64,000 bases of DNA from Streptomyces sp. NBC_00236 (GTDB lineage Bacteria > Actinomycetota > Actinomycetes > Streptomycetales > Streptomycetaceae), in contig NZ_CP108100.1 of the NCBI RefSeq assembly GCF_036195045.1, positions 8,184,001 through 8,248,000 of the forward strand, read 5' to 3'. Positions 48,832 through 58,019 of this stretch are shown here, piece after piece (position 1 is the first letter of the stretch; every line of letters begins with the position of its first letter). Both the position numbers and the translations under genes were made by a program. The notes beneath the pieces were generated by a model. That model worked only from the letters and a program-made list of their open reading frames with translations. It ran no database searches and was not told the DNA's origin.

Positions 48832-49296
48832 ATGGCCGTGCTCCGCTTCGAGCCCGCGACGATCACGCAGATCGCCGAGCGGGTGGGCCTGGCGAAGGGG
48901 AGTTCCAGCTACCGCGTACGGCTGCTCGGGCGGGCCGGACTGGTGAAGGTGGTGCGAACGCGGAAGGTCCGGGGCGTCACCGAGCGGTACTACGCCATGG
49001 CCGCGCAGTCGATCGTGCTGCCGGACCCGGCCGAGGGCGGGCCGGATGTGCTGATGCGGCATGCGGTGGCGGACCTGGAGGCAGCGCCGGCGGATGGCGA
49101 GCGGCATGTGCGGATGGCGCATCTGCGGCTCACCGAGGACCAGTTCGCGGAGCTGGGGGCACGGCTGCAGGCGCTGGCGGACGAGTACCGGGAACTCTCC
49201 GACCCGTCGCTGCCGGACGCGTCACTCGTTTCGCACTGTTTCACCCGACACCGCGCAAGCGGGCCGAAGGGGGCACCAAGTGACGTCAGCAGCTGA
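48832..49296 (+). CDS. ArsR-like winged-helix regulator, 5' end uncertain or frameshifted
   Basis: 154 residues from ATG 48832. TITQIAERVGLAKGSSSYRV is the recognition helix region and VKVVRTRKVRGVTERYY the wing. The family normally has ~20 more residues ahead. In this frame TLSSLTRHRVMAVLRF reads like helix 1 but reaches a stop without a start codon. In another frame TTG 48754 opens TIEPASTDDLPHG, which also looks like the beginning of such a protein. One indel between ~48790 and 48820 would join them. The gene overlaps the MFS fragment by 17 bp, so regulator and exporter were probably an operon. Confidence 0.65.
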   Translation: MAVLRFEPATITQIAERVGLAKGSSSYRVRLLGRAGLVKVVRTRKVRGVTERYYAMAAQSIVLPDPAEGGPDVLMRHAVADLEAAPADGERHVRMAHLRLTEDQFAELGARLQALADEYRELSDPSLPDASLVSHCFTRHRASGPKGAPSDVSS

Positions 49297-49534
49297 AAAG
49301 TTGCCGACCGGTTTCGGACGGCTTTGGACCGCACAGACGGTGTCCTCGCTCGGCGACGGGGTGTCGCACGCGGCTCTGCTGCTCCTCGCCCTGACGTGGG
49401 ACCCGATGGCACTCGCCGTCGTCACGGCCGCCGGCACACTGCCGTGGCTGCTCTTCGGGGTGCTCGGCGGTGCGCTGGTGGACCGGTGGGACCGTCGGCG
49501 GAGGGTGCCCTCCAGACAGGGTGCTACGTGGTGA
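49280..49534 (+). pseudogene. MFS transporter, N-terminal fragment only
   Basis: 84 codons from GTG 49280: LWTAQTVSSLGDGVSHAALL is the first transmembrane helix. GGALVDRWDRRRR is the second helix and the MFS loop motif. The frame then ends at 49534 in unrelated sequence, where ~330 more residues are expected. The break lies 29 bp from the facing hypothetical gene, so a deletion or rearrangement removed the rest. Confidence 0.8.
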
Positions 49535-49563
49535 GTCGGGCGAGTCGTTTGCGCGTCCGCACG

Positions 49564-50082
49564 TCAGCCGGGTTCGGCGGTCATGGAGTCGAAGGTCTCC
49601 CGCATCAGCTGGTCGATCGTGCCGGGCCGGTCCGTCATGGAGTCGAAGAGATCAGCGAGCAACCACAGCACGAAGCTGTGCACCAGTGCTTCCGCCGACG
49701 GGATCGGCCCGAACTGATCGCGCCACGCCACTGTGTCCATCCCCATCGCCGCGGCCATGAGGACACCGGTGACCATCGGCACCTGAGCCGGGTCAGCCAT
49801 CTTGAAGCCGGGGAGCCTGCGGACCACAGCGGGGATCAGATCGCTGAGGGGATCCAGGCGGTCCTCTCTGCCATCCCGCTCGACCATCAGGTATCCGGTC
49901 AGCACACCCACCAGGAAGACCGTTCCCCGGGATACCTCGTCGCGCCCGTAGGCGTCCGTCGCTGCCTGGACCCGCTGCTGCGCCTGCCGGCGTTCTTCTG
50001 CGGAAACTCGCTTCTCCAGAACTCGGTACGAGTCCCACGCTGCACGGATCGCCTCATCCGCGACCACGCCGTCATCAGTCAT
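49564..50082 (-). CDS. Hypothetical helical protein
   Basis: 172 residues from ATG 50082; an ATG at 50109 adds nine residues, and neither has a strong ribosome binding site. The sequence is mostly helical: EKRVSAEERRQAQQRVQAAT and PMVTGVLMAAAMGMDTVAW. The latter, with FVLWLLADLF, forms two mildly hydrophobic stretches that are probably buried rather than membrane-spanning. I do not recognise the family. Codon third positions look normal for the strain. Confidence 0.65.
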   Translation of the reverse strand: MTDDGVVADEAIRAAWDSYRVLEKRVSAEERRQAQQRVQAATDAYGRDEVSRGTVFLVGVLTGYLMVERDGREDRLDPLSDLIPAVVRRLPGFKMADPAQVPMVTGVLMAAAMGMDTVAWRDQFGPIPSAEALVHSFVLWLLADLFDSMTDRPGTIDQLMRETFDSMTAEPG

Positions 50083-50357
50083 GAGGCAACCGTAATGAGA
50101 GAACGACATGCAGGAGAAATCCTTGAGCAGCCCATCGCGGCAAGGTCATGCGGGCCATGCCCCCGGCGGCGGAGATTCCGGCACTGACTGTGCGAGGGTC
50201 GCGCCGGTGTGGTGGGACAGCAGGTGGAACACCCCACGCAAGCCCTCATGACCTGCGGATACGCCAGAGAGGGCTGCTGGTGCGCGTCTGGCACCACCGT
50301 GTTGCAACCCGGCCGAGGTTCCTCGATGGGGCAGTGTCCGCCGGTACCGTGGGGCGG

Positions 50358-50894
50358 ATGATGGTGGGTGCCACAGAGACCAGGCTCATTGTTCTGCGTG
50401 GGAACAGCGCTTCGGGCAAGTCCTCGGTCGCCGCCGGCATCCGGGAGCGCTTCGGCCGCGGGCTGGCCCTGGTCGGCCAGGACAACCTTCGCCGGGTCGT
50501 CCTGCGCGAGCACGACCTTCCTGGCGGTGCGAATATCGGGCTCATCGATACCGTCGCCCGCTACAGCCTCGATGCCGGGTATCACGTCGTCCTCGAAGGA
50601 ATTCTGTACGCGGACCGCTACGGGCAGATGCTTCAGCAACTGCGTGCCGACCATCGCGGGCACACCCACTGCTACTACCTGGACGTCCCCTTCCCGGAGA
50701 CCCTGGCCCGGCACGCGACCAAACCCATCGCGGACGAGGTCGGCGAGAGGCAGCTGCGCGAGTGGTACCGGCCGCTCGATCTGCTGCCCGGCGGCATCGA
50801 GACCGTCATCGACGGCGACAGCATCCTGGCGGACACCGTCGACCGCATCATGCACGACACCGACCTCGCACGGCTCCCCTCCTGGGACCACTGA
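50358..50894 (+). CDS. P-loop kinase-like protein (2)
   Basis: 178 residues; tandem ATGs at 50358 and 50361 after GGGGCGG. Walker A RGNSASGKSS (residues 14-23), then LVGQDNLRRVVLREHD, with the acidic acceptor-site residue, and YHVVLEGILYADRY. The pattern is that of small zeta-toxin/phosphotransferase-like kinases; no antitoxin is encoded next to it. Same size class and order of motifs as the gene at 46088, but different in sequence. Substrate unknown. Confidence 0.8.
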   Translation: MMVGATETRLIVLRGNSASGKSSVAAGIRERFGRGLALVGQDNLRRVVLREHDLPGGANIGLIDTVARYSLDAGYHVVLEGILYADRYGQMLQQLRADHRGHTHCYYLDVPFPETLARHATKPIADEVGERQLREWYRPLDLLPGGIETVIDGDSILADTVDRIMHDTDLARLPSWDH

Positions 50895-51310
50895 TCAGCC
50901 GGGTCGTGAGTGCGAAGACGTGTGTCCGGACGAGGCAACAGGATCAAGCAGACGATCTGGTGCAGGTCCGGATGCCCCCACCCCACCTTCCCTCTCGACC
51001 AAGTGCTGGCCGGTGAGCGTCACACGGCGAATAACGACGTGCCGGGCCGGGCGGTGCGAGAGGTTCGCGTCTTGACGACGAACGGTCCCGCCCCGCCCGA
51101 ATCCCACGTGCCGCTGCCGGCCCCGCCGCCCACGCGCTGGGCGGTGCGTGCCGCCCGTGCAACGGCCTGGTCGACCGTCCCCTCCGGGGGTGTGGTGCGT
51201 CGCGCTCGTGCTCGGAGTGCCGGTCGGGGTGATGGGGCGAGAAGCTGCGAGCACCACGTGACCGGATCTGCGTGGACAGGAACGGACGGCGTCGACGATC
51301 CGCCGCCCGC
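50895..51310. other. Intergenic, no gene seen
   Basis: Between convergent genes. Short open frames are present on both strands but lack protein character; no clear hairpin was found. Confidence 0.5.
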
Positions 51311-52792
51311 TCAGTGGCCCATCAGCACCGTGGGGTCTGCGTCCTTGACCTTCCTCCGAGGCAGGAGGGCGGCGGGGGCCAGACAGAAGGCGATCAGGAT
51401 GGTCGCTACCAGGAACACCGAGGCGAACGCCTCACCCATCTGTGTCTGCACCCCGGCGGGCGAGGTCGCGTCGACGTCCTTCAGGCCGTTGGTGAGGAGC
51501 ACCGAGAAGAGGGCAGTGCCGATCGAGGCCGCGACCTGCTGGACGATGTTCATCAGCGTCGAGCCACGGGCGACGTTGTGGTCCGTGAGAGTGGCCAGCG
51601 CTGATGCCATGATCGGCATCATCGAGGCGCCCATTCCGAGGCCCATCACGAAGAGCGCGGCGATGATGTACGTGTAGGACGTGTCAGAGGTCAGCTGCGT
51701 GAACATACCCATGCCCACCGTGATCACGGCGATGCCGGTCAACACGATCTTGCCCGGTCCGATGCGGTCGGCGAGCATGCCGGCAATCGGCATCGTGATC
51801 ATCGCCCCCACACCCTGCGGTGCGAGGAGAAGCCCGGAGTCCAGCGCCGACTCGCCGCGCACCTGCTGGAAGTAGAGCGGGAACAGCAGGCTGGCGCCGA
51901 AGAACGCCACGGCGAACAGGGACATCGCGATCACCGAGATGCTCATGTCCCGATTGAGGAACAGGCGCAGGTCGACCAGCGGGTGAATGTTGCGCCGATG
52001 CAGGGCCCACGGCACGAACGCGATGATGAGAACCAGCCCTATGCCCGCGGGAACGAGCACCTTGGCAGCCCAGACCGTTCCCGTCTCGGGTATGGAGGAG
52101 ACGCCGTACAGGAAGGTTGCCAGCCCCGGCGAAAGCATGACCATGCCCAGCCAGTCAAAGGTCTCGGACGGCTGCACACGGTCCTTTGGAAGAACGATCG
52201 CGGCATAGGCCAGCGCGATCGCACCGATCGGTACGTTGATCAGGAAGATCCAGTGCCAGGAGGCGGCGTCGATCAGCCAGCCACCGAGGATGGGACCGAA
52301 GATCGGGCCGAGCAGCATCGGGATACCGAGCACTGCCATCACCCGGCCGACGCGCTCAGGGCCTGCGGCACGCGTCAGGATCGTCATGCCCAGAGGCATC
52401 AACATGCCGCCGCCGAGGCCCTGGAGGACGCGGAACGTCACGAGCATCTCGAGCGAGGTGGCAGCAGCGCACAGTGCGGAACCGGCGGCGAACAGGACGA
52501 TCGCAAGGAGGTAGAGACGTTTGGTACCGAACCTGTCGGCCGCCCAGCCGGTGAGCGGGATGACGCTTGCCAGCGCCAGGGTGTAACCCGTCATCGTCCA
52601 GGCCACCTGGGCCGAGGTCGCGTGGAACTCCTTCTGGAACGTCTGCAGTCCGACCGACACCACCGTGATGTCGAGGATGGACATGATCCCGCCCAGCACG
52701 ATCACACCGGCTACGAGGAGAACCCCCTTGTCCAGCCGGTCTCGGGACGTGGCCTCGGGGGGACTGCTCTCGCTCTGTTGTGAAGCGGTCAC
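51311..52792 (-). CDS. DHA2-family MFS multidrug exporter
   Basis: 493 residues with about 14 hydrophobic segments. LDITVVSVGLQTF lies in helix 1 (the DHA2 motif region), GWAADRFGTKRLYLLA is the loop-2 MFS motif, and LGGGMLMPLGMTIL is in helix 4. Later AGMLADRIGPGK repeats the loop motif in the second half. Such pumps export drugs by proton antiport at the cell membrane. The C-terminus PRRKVKDADPTVLMGH is cytoplasmic. No adjacent regulator; the nearest MerR is 1.7 kb away. Confidence 0.93.
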   Translation of the reverse strand: MTASQQSESSPPEATSRDRLDKGVLLVAGVIVLGGIMSILDITVVSVGLQTFQKEFHATSAQVAWTMTGYTLALASVIPLTGWAADRFGTKRLYLLAIVLFAAGSALCAAATSLEMLVTFRVLQGLGGGMLMPLGMTILTRAAGPERVGRVMAVLGIPMLLGPIFGPILGGWLIDAASWHWIFLINVPIGAIALAYAAIVLPKDRVQPSETFDWLGMVMLSPGLATFLYGVSSIPETGTVWAAKVLVPAGIGLVLIIAFVPWALHRRNIHPLVDLRLFLNRDMSISVIAMSLFAVAFFGASLLFPLYFQQVRGESALDSGLLLAPQGVGAMITMPIAGMLADRIGPGKIVLTGIAVITVGMGMFTQLTSDTSYTYIIAALFVMGLGMGASMMPIMASALATLTDHNVARGSTLMNIVQQVAASIGTALFSVLLTNGLKDVDATSPAGVQTQMGEAFASVFLVATILIAFCLAPAALLPRRKVKDADPTVLMGH

Positions 52793-53175
52793 TTCTCAAC
52801 CCTTCCAGGGAAAGACTGAACCATCCCGGTCGTCTGGTCCGTCCACGCCCTGGAGCTGCCGGGTGGCCGCGACGGTCGTGGAGCCTTATTCGAACGGGAG
52901 ACTTCAACCCTGCTCAGGTCGCAATGCAACCGGGCGCCCCCACCCTCACACCGGACTACATGATGGTTCGGAATACTGATGAACATTTATGGGGCAGGAC
53001 CGTACCACCCCCTGTTGCGCCGGCATGAGGCTGGGAATGACTAGGGGCGCGAGGCTGCGTGATCACGGCTTACGTGAACATCTGTCGGGGCTGCTGCGGC
53101 TGGACGAGGCTGGTGCCCGTGGACGACGCCTCACGTGCCAGGTGCGGTGCCCGAGTGGGGGCGGCGTGCTCGACG

Positions 53176-53224
53176 GAGGCGCCGTGGCGATCGGCCCGCT
53201 TGACGAGGCGCCGTGGCGATCGGC
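53176..53224. repeat. Perfect 20-bp direct repeat
   Basis: GAGGCGCCGTGGCGATCGGC at 53176-53195 and 53205-53224, period 29 bp. Confidence 0.85.
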
Positions 53225-53273
53225 TCGCCCCGCCCCCCCCCACTTGCCGGACCCGATCGACGGCCCGCTCGCC

Positions 53274-53305
53274 AGGTAGGCCCGTAGGTTGCGGGTTGCC
53301 TACCT
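53274..53305 (-). terminator. Hairpin downstream of the oxidoreductase gene
   Basis: 8-bp arms AGGTAGGC / GCCTACCT with a 16-nt loop, 32 bp beyond the oxidoreductase stop. Confidence 0.5.
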
Positions 53306-53313
53306 CGTGAGCG

Positions 53314-53347
53314 TGTTCAGATGCAGAGCGGCCTGTTCAGATGCAGA
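53314..53347. repeat. 14-bp direct repeat across the oxidoreductase stop codon
   Basis: TGTTCAGATGCAGA at 53314-53327 and 53334-53347, period 20 bp. The second copy includes the stop codon. Confidence 0.8.
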
Positions 53348-54242
53348 TCACGATCTTTCCTCGGGTGCGTCCACGCTCGGCGTGCGCGTGCGCTTCGGCG
53401 ATCCGCTCCAGGGGGTAAGTCTGTTCGATGCGGGGTGTGTAGCGGCCTTGCCCGCCCAGCTCCGCCGCCGCGGACAGGAGAGCAGAATCGTTCTCCGCGT
53501 TGACCACATGCGTGCCCAGGCGCTGACCGCCCGCATGGTCGGCGACCGTCGCGACGCGCTTCGGGTCGCCTGTGATCGCGACGAGGTCGTCCAGCGATCC
53601 GGAGGCCGCGGTGTCGAGCGCGATGTCGACTCCGCGCGGGGCGAGAGTGGACAGACGCTGCGCGAGGCCGGGGCCGTAGGTGGTGGGAACGGCGCCGAGT
53701 GCGGTGAGCAACTCGTGGTTACGCTCACTGGCTGTCCCGATCACCGTGGCACCTTGCGCTGCCGCGATCTCGACCGCCGCGCTGCCCACGCCTCCGGCGG
53801 CGCCCTCGACGAGAAGGGTGCGCCCCGCGAGGGAACCGAGCGCGTTCAGCCCACCCATCGCGGTCACCGACGCGAGACCGGCACCAGCGGCCTGCTCGTC
53901 GTTCCAGGCGGCTGGGGTGTGTGCCCAGGCCGAGAGGATGAGCAGCTCTGCCGTCGCCCCGGTGACACCGCCCAGCCCGAAGACACGGTCGCCGATGCTC
54001 ACTCCCTGCACCCCGTCGCCGATCTCGTCGACCACACCGGCGCCGTCGCGCCCGGGAATGGCGGGCAGCTCCAGGGGAATCAGTTGGCGCAGGGCGCCGG
54101 CGCGCAGCTTCCAGTCGATGGGATTGACGCTGGCCGCCGCGACGCGGACACGGATCTCACCGGGGCCCGGGTGAGGGTCGGGGGCCTGCTCGATCACCAG
54201 GCTCTCTGCTCCGCCGTATGCGTGGAACCGGGCTGCGCGCAT
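53337..54242 (-). CDS. NADPH-dependent quinone oxidoreductase (MDR family)
   Basis: 301 residues from ATG 54242, ten bases after GTGAGG; an upstream ATG at 54284 is less likely because it lacks a ribosome binding site. The GroES-like half contains AASVNPIDWKLRAG and PGRDGAGVVDEIGDGV. The Rossmann part has VEGAAGGVGSAAVEIA (NADPH loop). No zinc Cys ligands are present, as in quinone reductase/zeta-crystallin members. It reduces quinones or alpha,beta-unsaturated carbonyls. It is divergent from a MerR-type regulator and shares an 18-bp promoter element with it, so it is probably that regulator's target. Confidence 0.9.
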   Translation of the reverse strand: MRAARFHAYGGAESLVIEQAPDPHPGPGEIRVRVAAASVNPIDWKLRAGALRQLIPLELPAIPGRDGAGVVDEIGDGVQGVSIGDRVFGLGGVTGATAELLILSAWAHTPAAWNDEQAAGAGLASVTAMGGLNALGSLAGRTLLVEGAAGGVGSAAVEIAAAQGATVIGTASERNHELLTALGAVPTTYGPGLAQRLSTLAPRGVDIALDTAASGSLDDLVAITGDPKRVATVADHAGGQRLGTHVVNAENDSALLSAAAELGGQGRYTPRIEQTYPLERIAEAHAHAERGRTRGKIVICI

Positions 54243-54305
54243 GATGGTCTGCCTCACTTTGACGGGCCGGAACGACGTGTTCATCGGACGCTCGTCACTG
54301 TAGAA

Positions 54306-54323
54306 CCTGACGTTGACGTGAGG
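54306..54323. promoter_or_regulatory. MerR operator near the oxidoreductase gene
   Basis: CCTGACGTTGACGTGAGG, an imperfect dyad with CCT/AGG ends. It matches 54440-54457 at 15 of 18 positions. Confidence 0.6.
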
Positions 54324-54439
54324 TGCAAGTCGCCACTGCCGCCCGGCCGGTGAAGGGCAGGCGCGGATGGGTGAGGTTATCGAGCGGGCGGGGGCGCCCC
54401 CCCCAGGTCTGCCCCATGAGTCGGCATCGCTAGCCTGAA

Positions 54440-54457
54440 CTTGACGTCAACGTGAGG
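54440..54457. promoter_or_regulatory. MerR operator/promoter element before the MerR gene
   Basis: CTTGACGTCAACGTGAGG includes the perfect 10-bp palindrome TTGACGTCAA. It lies ~30 bp before the MerR start, consistent with autoregulation. Confidence 0.6.
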
Positions 54458-54485
54458 TACGAGCACGAAGGGAGTGCCCTGCGGC

Positions 54486-54842
54486 ATGCGCATCGGACAG
54501 CTTGCCAGGCGGTCAGGGGTCAGCGTGCGGGCCCTGCGCTACTACGAGGAACAGCGGCTCCTGGAATCGGCGCGAACGTCCGGTGGGCAGCGTGACTATC
54601 CGGACGAAGCCCTGGAGCGGGTCCAGCTCATCCAGGACCTCTTCGCGGCCGGCCTCTCCAGCCGTACGGTCGTCGAACTCCTGCCGTGCGTGAGTACTGG
54701 CGTCGCGACCCCGGCCATGCTCGACCAGCTCATCATCGAACGCGACCGCATTGCCGCACGCATTCAGGACCTGACCCGGGCCAAGACCAAACTCGGCCGC
54801 GTGATCGAGAATGTGACCGCGGCGAACGTGGCGCAGGACTGA
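54486..54842 (+). CDS. MerR-family regulator
   Basis: 118 residues from ATG 54486; GTG 54474 is an in-frame alternative with GGGAG immediately before it. MRIGQLARRSGVSVRALRYY is the classic MerR HTH with the RYYE motif, followed by the wing SGGQRDYPDEAL. A dimer helix IIERDRIAARIQDLTRAKTK ends the protein. There are no Cys metal ligands, so the signal is probably organic or redox rather than a metal. It is divergent from the quinone oxidoreductase and is likely to control it through the shared 18-bp sites. Confidence 0.9.
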   Translation: MRIGQLARRSGVSVRALRYYEEQRLLESARTSGGQRDYPDEALERVQLIQDLFAAGLSSRTVVELLPCVSTGVATPAMLDQLIIERDRIAARIQDLTRAKTKLGRVIENVTAANVAQD

Positions 54843-55358
54843 TCAGTCCATCGCGGGGAAGCGGGCTCCGGCCTGTCCAGCCTCTACCGGGCACTGGCCA
54901 GCCACGGGAAGCCCCAGGCGTATCCGGAGACCGTCGAAAGCGTTCGTCGCTCTCGCTACCCCGGGCACCGCCGGGCAGCGGTGGCAGAGAAGGCCGCCGC
55001 TGACCACGATGCCGGCACACGGCAGGACCGGTCAGCCGCAACCTCTCCGCCCGGACGACGTCCACGAGCGGACACCGAGGGGCCGGGCGGCCTGCTGCTG
55101 GATCGACCACGCCATCGATTCCGGAGTGGGGACAGTGACTTCCTGAGGCCATCAGCCTGGATCCGCATGGCCGCTTACCTGGACTTCGCCACGGCCATCT
55201 CGCACGGCATGGGATGTGCTGGCGTGGGTCATAGAGGTGTTGACCGGACTACCGAGCGACTCGCCGGGCCACGGCGCATCCCCCAGCCGGCCTAGTCGGT
55301 AGATGTTGCGCATCCGAACGAGCAAGGAGCGCAGCAAAGTTGGACGAGTTCTCGCGCG
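54843..55358. other. Intergenic ahead of the broken recombinase
   Basis: No gene supported. The recombinase frame is open back to a stop at 55294-55296 but has no start codon or family-like sequence there, so the recombinase N-terminus may be lost. Confidence 0.45.
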
Positions 55359-57318
55359 ATGTCCGATCGATTCGCCTGCCACGGTGGGGGTATGTGGCCG
55401 CGAACCCGGGCGTGGCTGATCCTGCACGCCGGCCGTGACCTGCATGAACTGACTGCTGAGGACATCTTCCATGTCCGGGCCCTGGGTCGCCGGCTGCGAG
55501 GTGAGGCGTTCATCGGGACCCACACGGCCTGGGAACTGCTGCGAGGCGTCGGCGTTATCCAGTCCAAGGAGACCCTCAAAGACGCTCTGCGATATGGCCA
55601 GCGGCCGACGAACGAGCTGGTCGACTCCTACAACATCCAGTCGACGGCGATCCGGAACGTGCTGGTGCGGTATCTCGACGAACGCCGTCCCGGTGTCGAC
55701 TACGGCAGTTTCCGCGGACTGGTTCGGGAACTGGCCGGTGTCTTCTGGGCGGACATCGAGGCCCGTCATCCCGGCATCGACACCCTCCGGCTCCCTGACG
55801 ACGTCATTGACGGCTGGAAGCAGCGGCTCGTGACCTACGTTCACAGCAAGAGCGGGGAGGTCGAAGAGCGACGTGGCCGCATCGCCGTGATGATGCGCGT
55901 CCGAGGCTTCTACCTCGACATCCAGGAATGGGCGCACGAGGACCCGTTCTGGGCACAGTGGGCCGTCCCCAGCCCCATCACCCGGGGCGATGGAGCCGGA
56001 AACCACAGGATCTACAAGCAGACCACCGCACGCATGCACCAGCGGGTGCGCGAGCGGCTCCCTCACCTCCCGCTGCTGACCCAGACGGCCGAGCGAGTCC
56101 ACCGTGAGGCCGCCGCCCTGCTGGAAGCCGCTCGCGCCACCCCGCCCAACGGGATCTTCGAGCACGGCGGGACGAGCTACGTGCGGGAGCTGCTGAAGGT
56201 GAACCAGGTTCCCAGCCGGCTGGACCACGGATCGCCGCACGTCTACATCCGGCCGGTCGGTGCCACCGGCCGGCGGATCAACCAGAGCCTGGTGGAGGAC
56301 GACGCCTTCTGGTCCTGGGCAGTCATCGAGACCTTGCGCCATACCGGAGTTCGAGCCGAGGAACTCACGGAACTGACGCATCTGGAGCTGGTCTCCTACC
56401 GGCTGCCCGAGACCGGAGAAGTTGTTCCGCTGCTTCAGATCATTCCGTCCAAGAGCAACGAGGAACGACTCCTACTGGTCAGCCCCGAACTCGCCAGCGT
56501 CCTGGCCACCATCATCAAGCGCCTTCACGACGCCAACGGCGGCAAAATCCCGCTCGTCGCCCGCTATGACTCCCACGAGCGCGTCACCGGCCCGCTGCTG
56601 CCCCACCTCTTCCAGCGACGGCCCTACTGGCAGCCGCAGGTCATGAGCGAGGCCGCAGTCAAACACCGACTCGATCGAACGCTGGAAGCCACCGGCCTAC
56701 GCGACCAGGCAGGTCAGCCCCTGACCTACACCCCGCACGACTTCCGCCGGATGTTCGCCACCGAGGCCGTCACCGGCGGGTTGCCCGTCCACATCGCCGC
56801 CCGCATCCTCGGACACAAGACACTGACCACCACTCAGGCATTACCTTGCGGTCTTCCAGGACGAGCTGGTGCGGACCTACCGCGGCTTCCTCGACCGGCG
56901 CCGGGCTGACCGACCGCAGGACGAGTACCGCGAGCCCACCGAGCAGGAGTGGCACGAGTTCCAGCAGCACTTCGAGCGCCGCAAGGTGTCACTGGGCAGC
57001 TGTGGGCGACCCTACGGAACCCCTTGCAAGCACGAACACGCCTGCATCCGCTGCCCCGTCCTCCAGATGGATCCCCGCCAGAGACCACGCCTCATCGAGA
57101 TCATCCAGAACCTCCGAGAGCGCATCCGCGAAGCCCGCGCCAACGGCTGGCTCGGCGAGGTCGAGGGACTCCAGGTCAGCTTCGACGCTGCGATGGCCAA
57201 GCTCAACAGCCTCAAGAGATCTCCGACCGATGGTCGGCCGCAGCTGGTCGACCTTGGCATGCCGGTCTTCACCGACCACGCACCCTCGCCCCGGCAGGGA
57301 CCGGGAGGGCCCCGATAA
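55359..57318 (+). pseudogene. Tyrosine recombinase/integrase, frameshifted before the catalytic Tyr
   Basis: The first frame (55359-56909) carries the core-binding region and catalytic domain. RHTGVRAEELTELTHLEL has the first catalytic Arg, HDFRRMFATEAV the His-x-x-Arg, and ARILGHKTLTTTQ the last His box. After Gln the frame goes wrong. Reading with one G fewer at ~56847 (CAGGCATTAC to CAGCATTAC) continues HYLAVFQDELVRTYRGFLDRR, which contains the nucleophile Tyr, and runs to 57318. The downstream frame keeps a Cys-containing tail, CGRPYGTPCKHEHACIRC. Without the shift the product lacks its catalytic Tyr. The 5' end also looks short for the family. Confidence 0.88.
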
Positions 57319-57333
57319 CCGACCCTGATCCTG

Positions 57334-57951
57334 TCAATGAGCGAGTTCTGCTTGGCGAAGGCTGTGGAACACCGCCGGGGTCGTCCATCCGCGCAACGTG
57401 GCGTGAATCGCCGAGCGGAATGCGGCCTCGGCCGTCGCGGCGTCGAAGGCCCCAGCCAGTTCAAGAGTCACCAGCCCGTGGAGGGTGGCCCAGATCGACA
57501 GGGCGATCGACGTTGCCTCGCCGACGAGGACGGACGCTGTCACGGCTCGATCGATCGCCGCGAGGAGCGGACGGATCGGGTCGCTGGCACCGACCTCCCC
57601 CGACGGGTCGAAGGACTGCACACCACCGAACAGCACCGTGTACAGGTGGGTGTGTCCTCGCCCCCAGCGACGGTAGGCGACGGCCAGTGCGTAGAGGTCG
57701 GCGAGCGGGTCCGCGGAGGTCTGCACCGCCGACACGTCCTGGAACAGGCCGCCGACGGCTCTGTCGCGGACCGCACCGATCAGCCCGTCCTTACCGCCGA
57801 ACAGGGAGTACACCGCCGTCGTCGACGCCTCGGCGGCAGCCGCCACAGCGCGAACCGTGAGCGACTCCCGCGGACGGGTGGCGAGCATCTCGGTCGCGCA
57901 TTCCACAAGCCGCTCTTTGACGGCCTCGTCGTTTGTTCTCGGCCTACCCAC
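57334..57951 (-). CDS. TetR-family repressor
   Basis: 205 residues. LTVRAVAAAAEASTTAVYSL with FGGKDGLIGAV is the TetR HTH; the start MGRPRTNDEAV is typical. The C-terminal ligand domain, with WGRGHTHLYTVLFG and IALSIWATLHGLVTLE, resembles the TetR_C_33-like (WHG) group. It is divergent from the alpha/beta hydrolase at 58020, and a 23-bp dyad lies between, so it probably represses itself and the hydrolase. Confidence 0.92.
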   Translation of the reverse strand: MGRPRTNDEAVKERLVECATEMLATRPRESLTVRAVAAAAEASTTAVYSLFGGKDGLIGAVRDRAVGGLFQDVSAVQTSADPLADLYALAVAYRRWGRGHTHLYTVLFGGVQSFDPSGEVGASDPIRPLLAAIDRAVTASVLVGEATSIALSIWATLHGLVTLELAGAFDAATAEAAFRSAIHATLRGWTTPAVFHSLRQAELAH

Positions 57952-57981
57952 GGCCAGCAGCCTACCCCCTCTGATAACGTC

Positions 57982-58004
57982 GTTTTGAAACAGTGTTCCG
58001 AAAC
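57982..58004. promoter_or_regulatory. TetR operator
   Basis: 23-bp imperfect palindrome beginning GTTTTGAAACA and ending TGTTCCGAAAC. Only two base pairs, besides the centre, fail to match. It overlaps the region just upstream of the hydrolase ribosome binding site. Confidence 0.75.
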
Positions 58005-58019
58005 TGTCGGAGGTCCGCC

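Larger units (their letters stand above)
52793..53336. other. Intergenic with repeats and a hairpin
   Basis: No gene seen. An AT-richer patch (52960-52990) may be promoter sequence. It holds the repeats at 53176 and 53314 and the hairpin at 53274. Confidence 0.5.
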
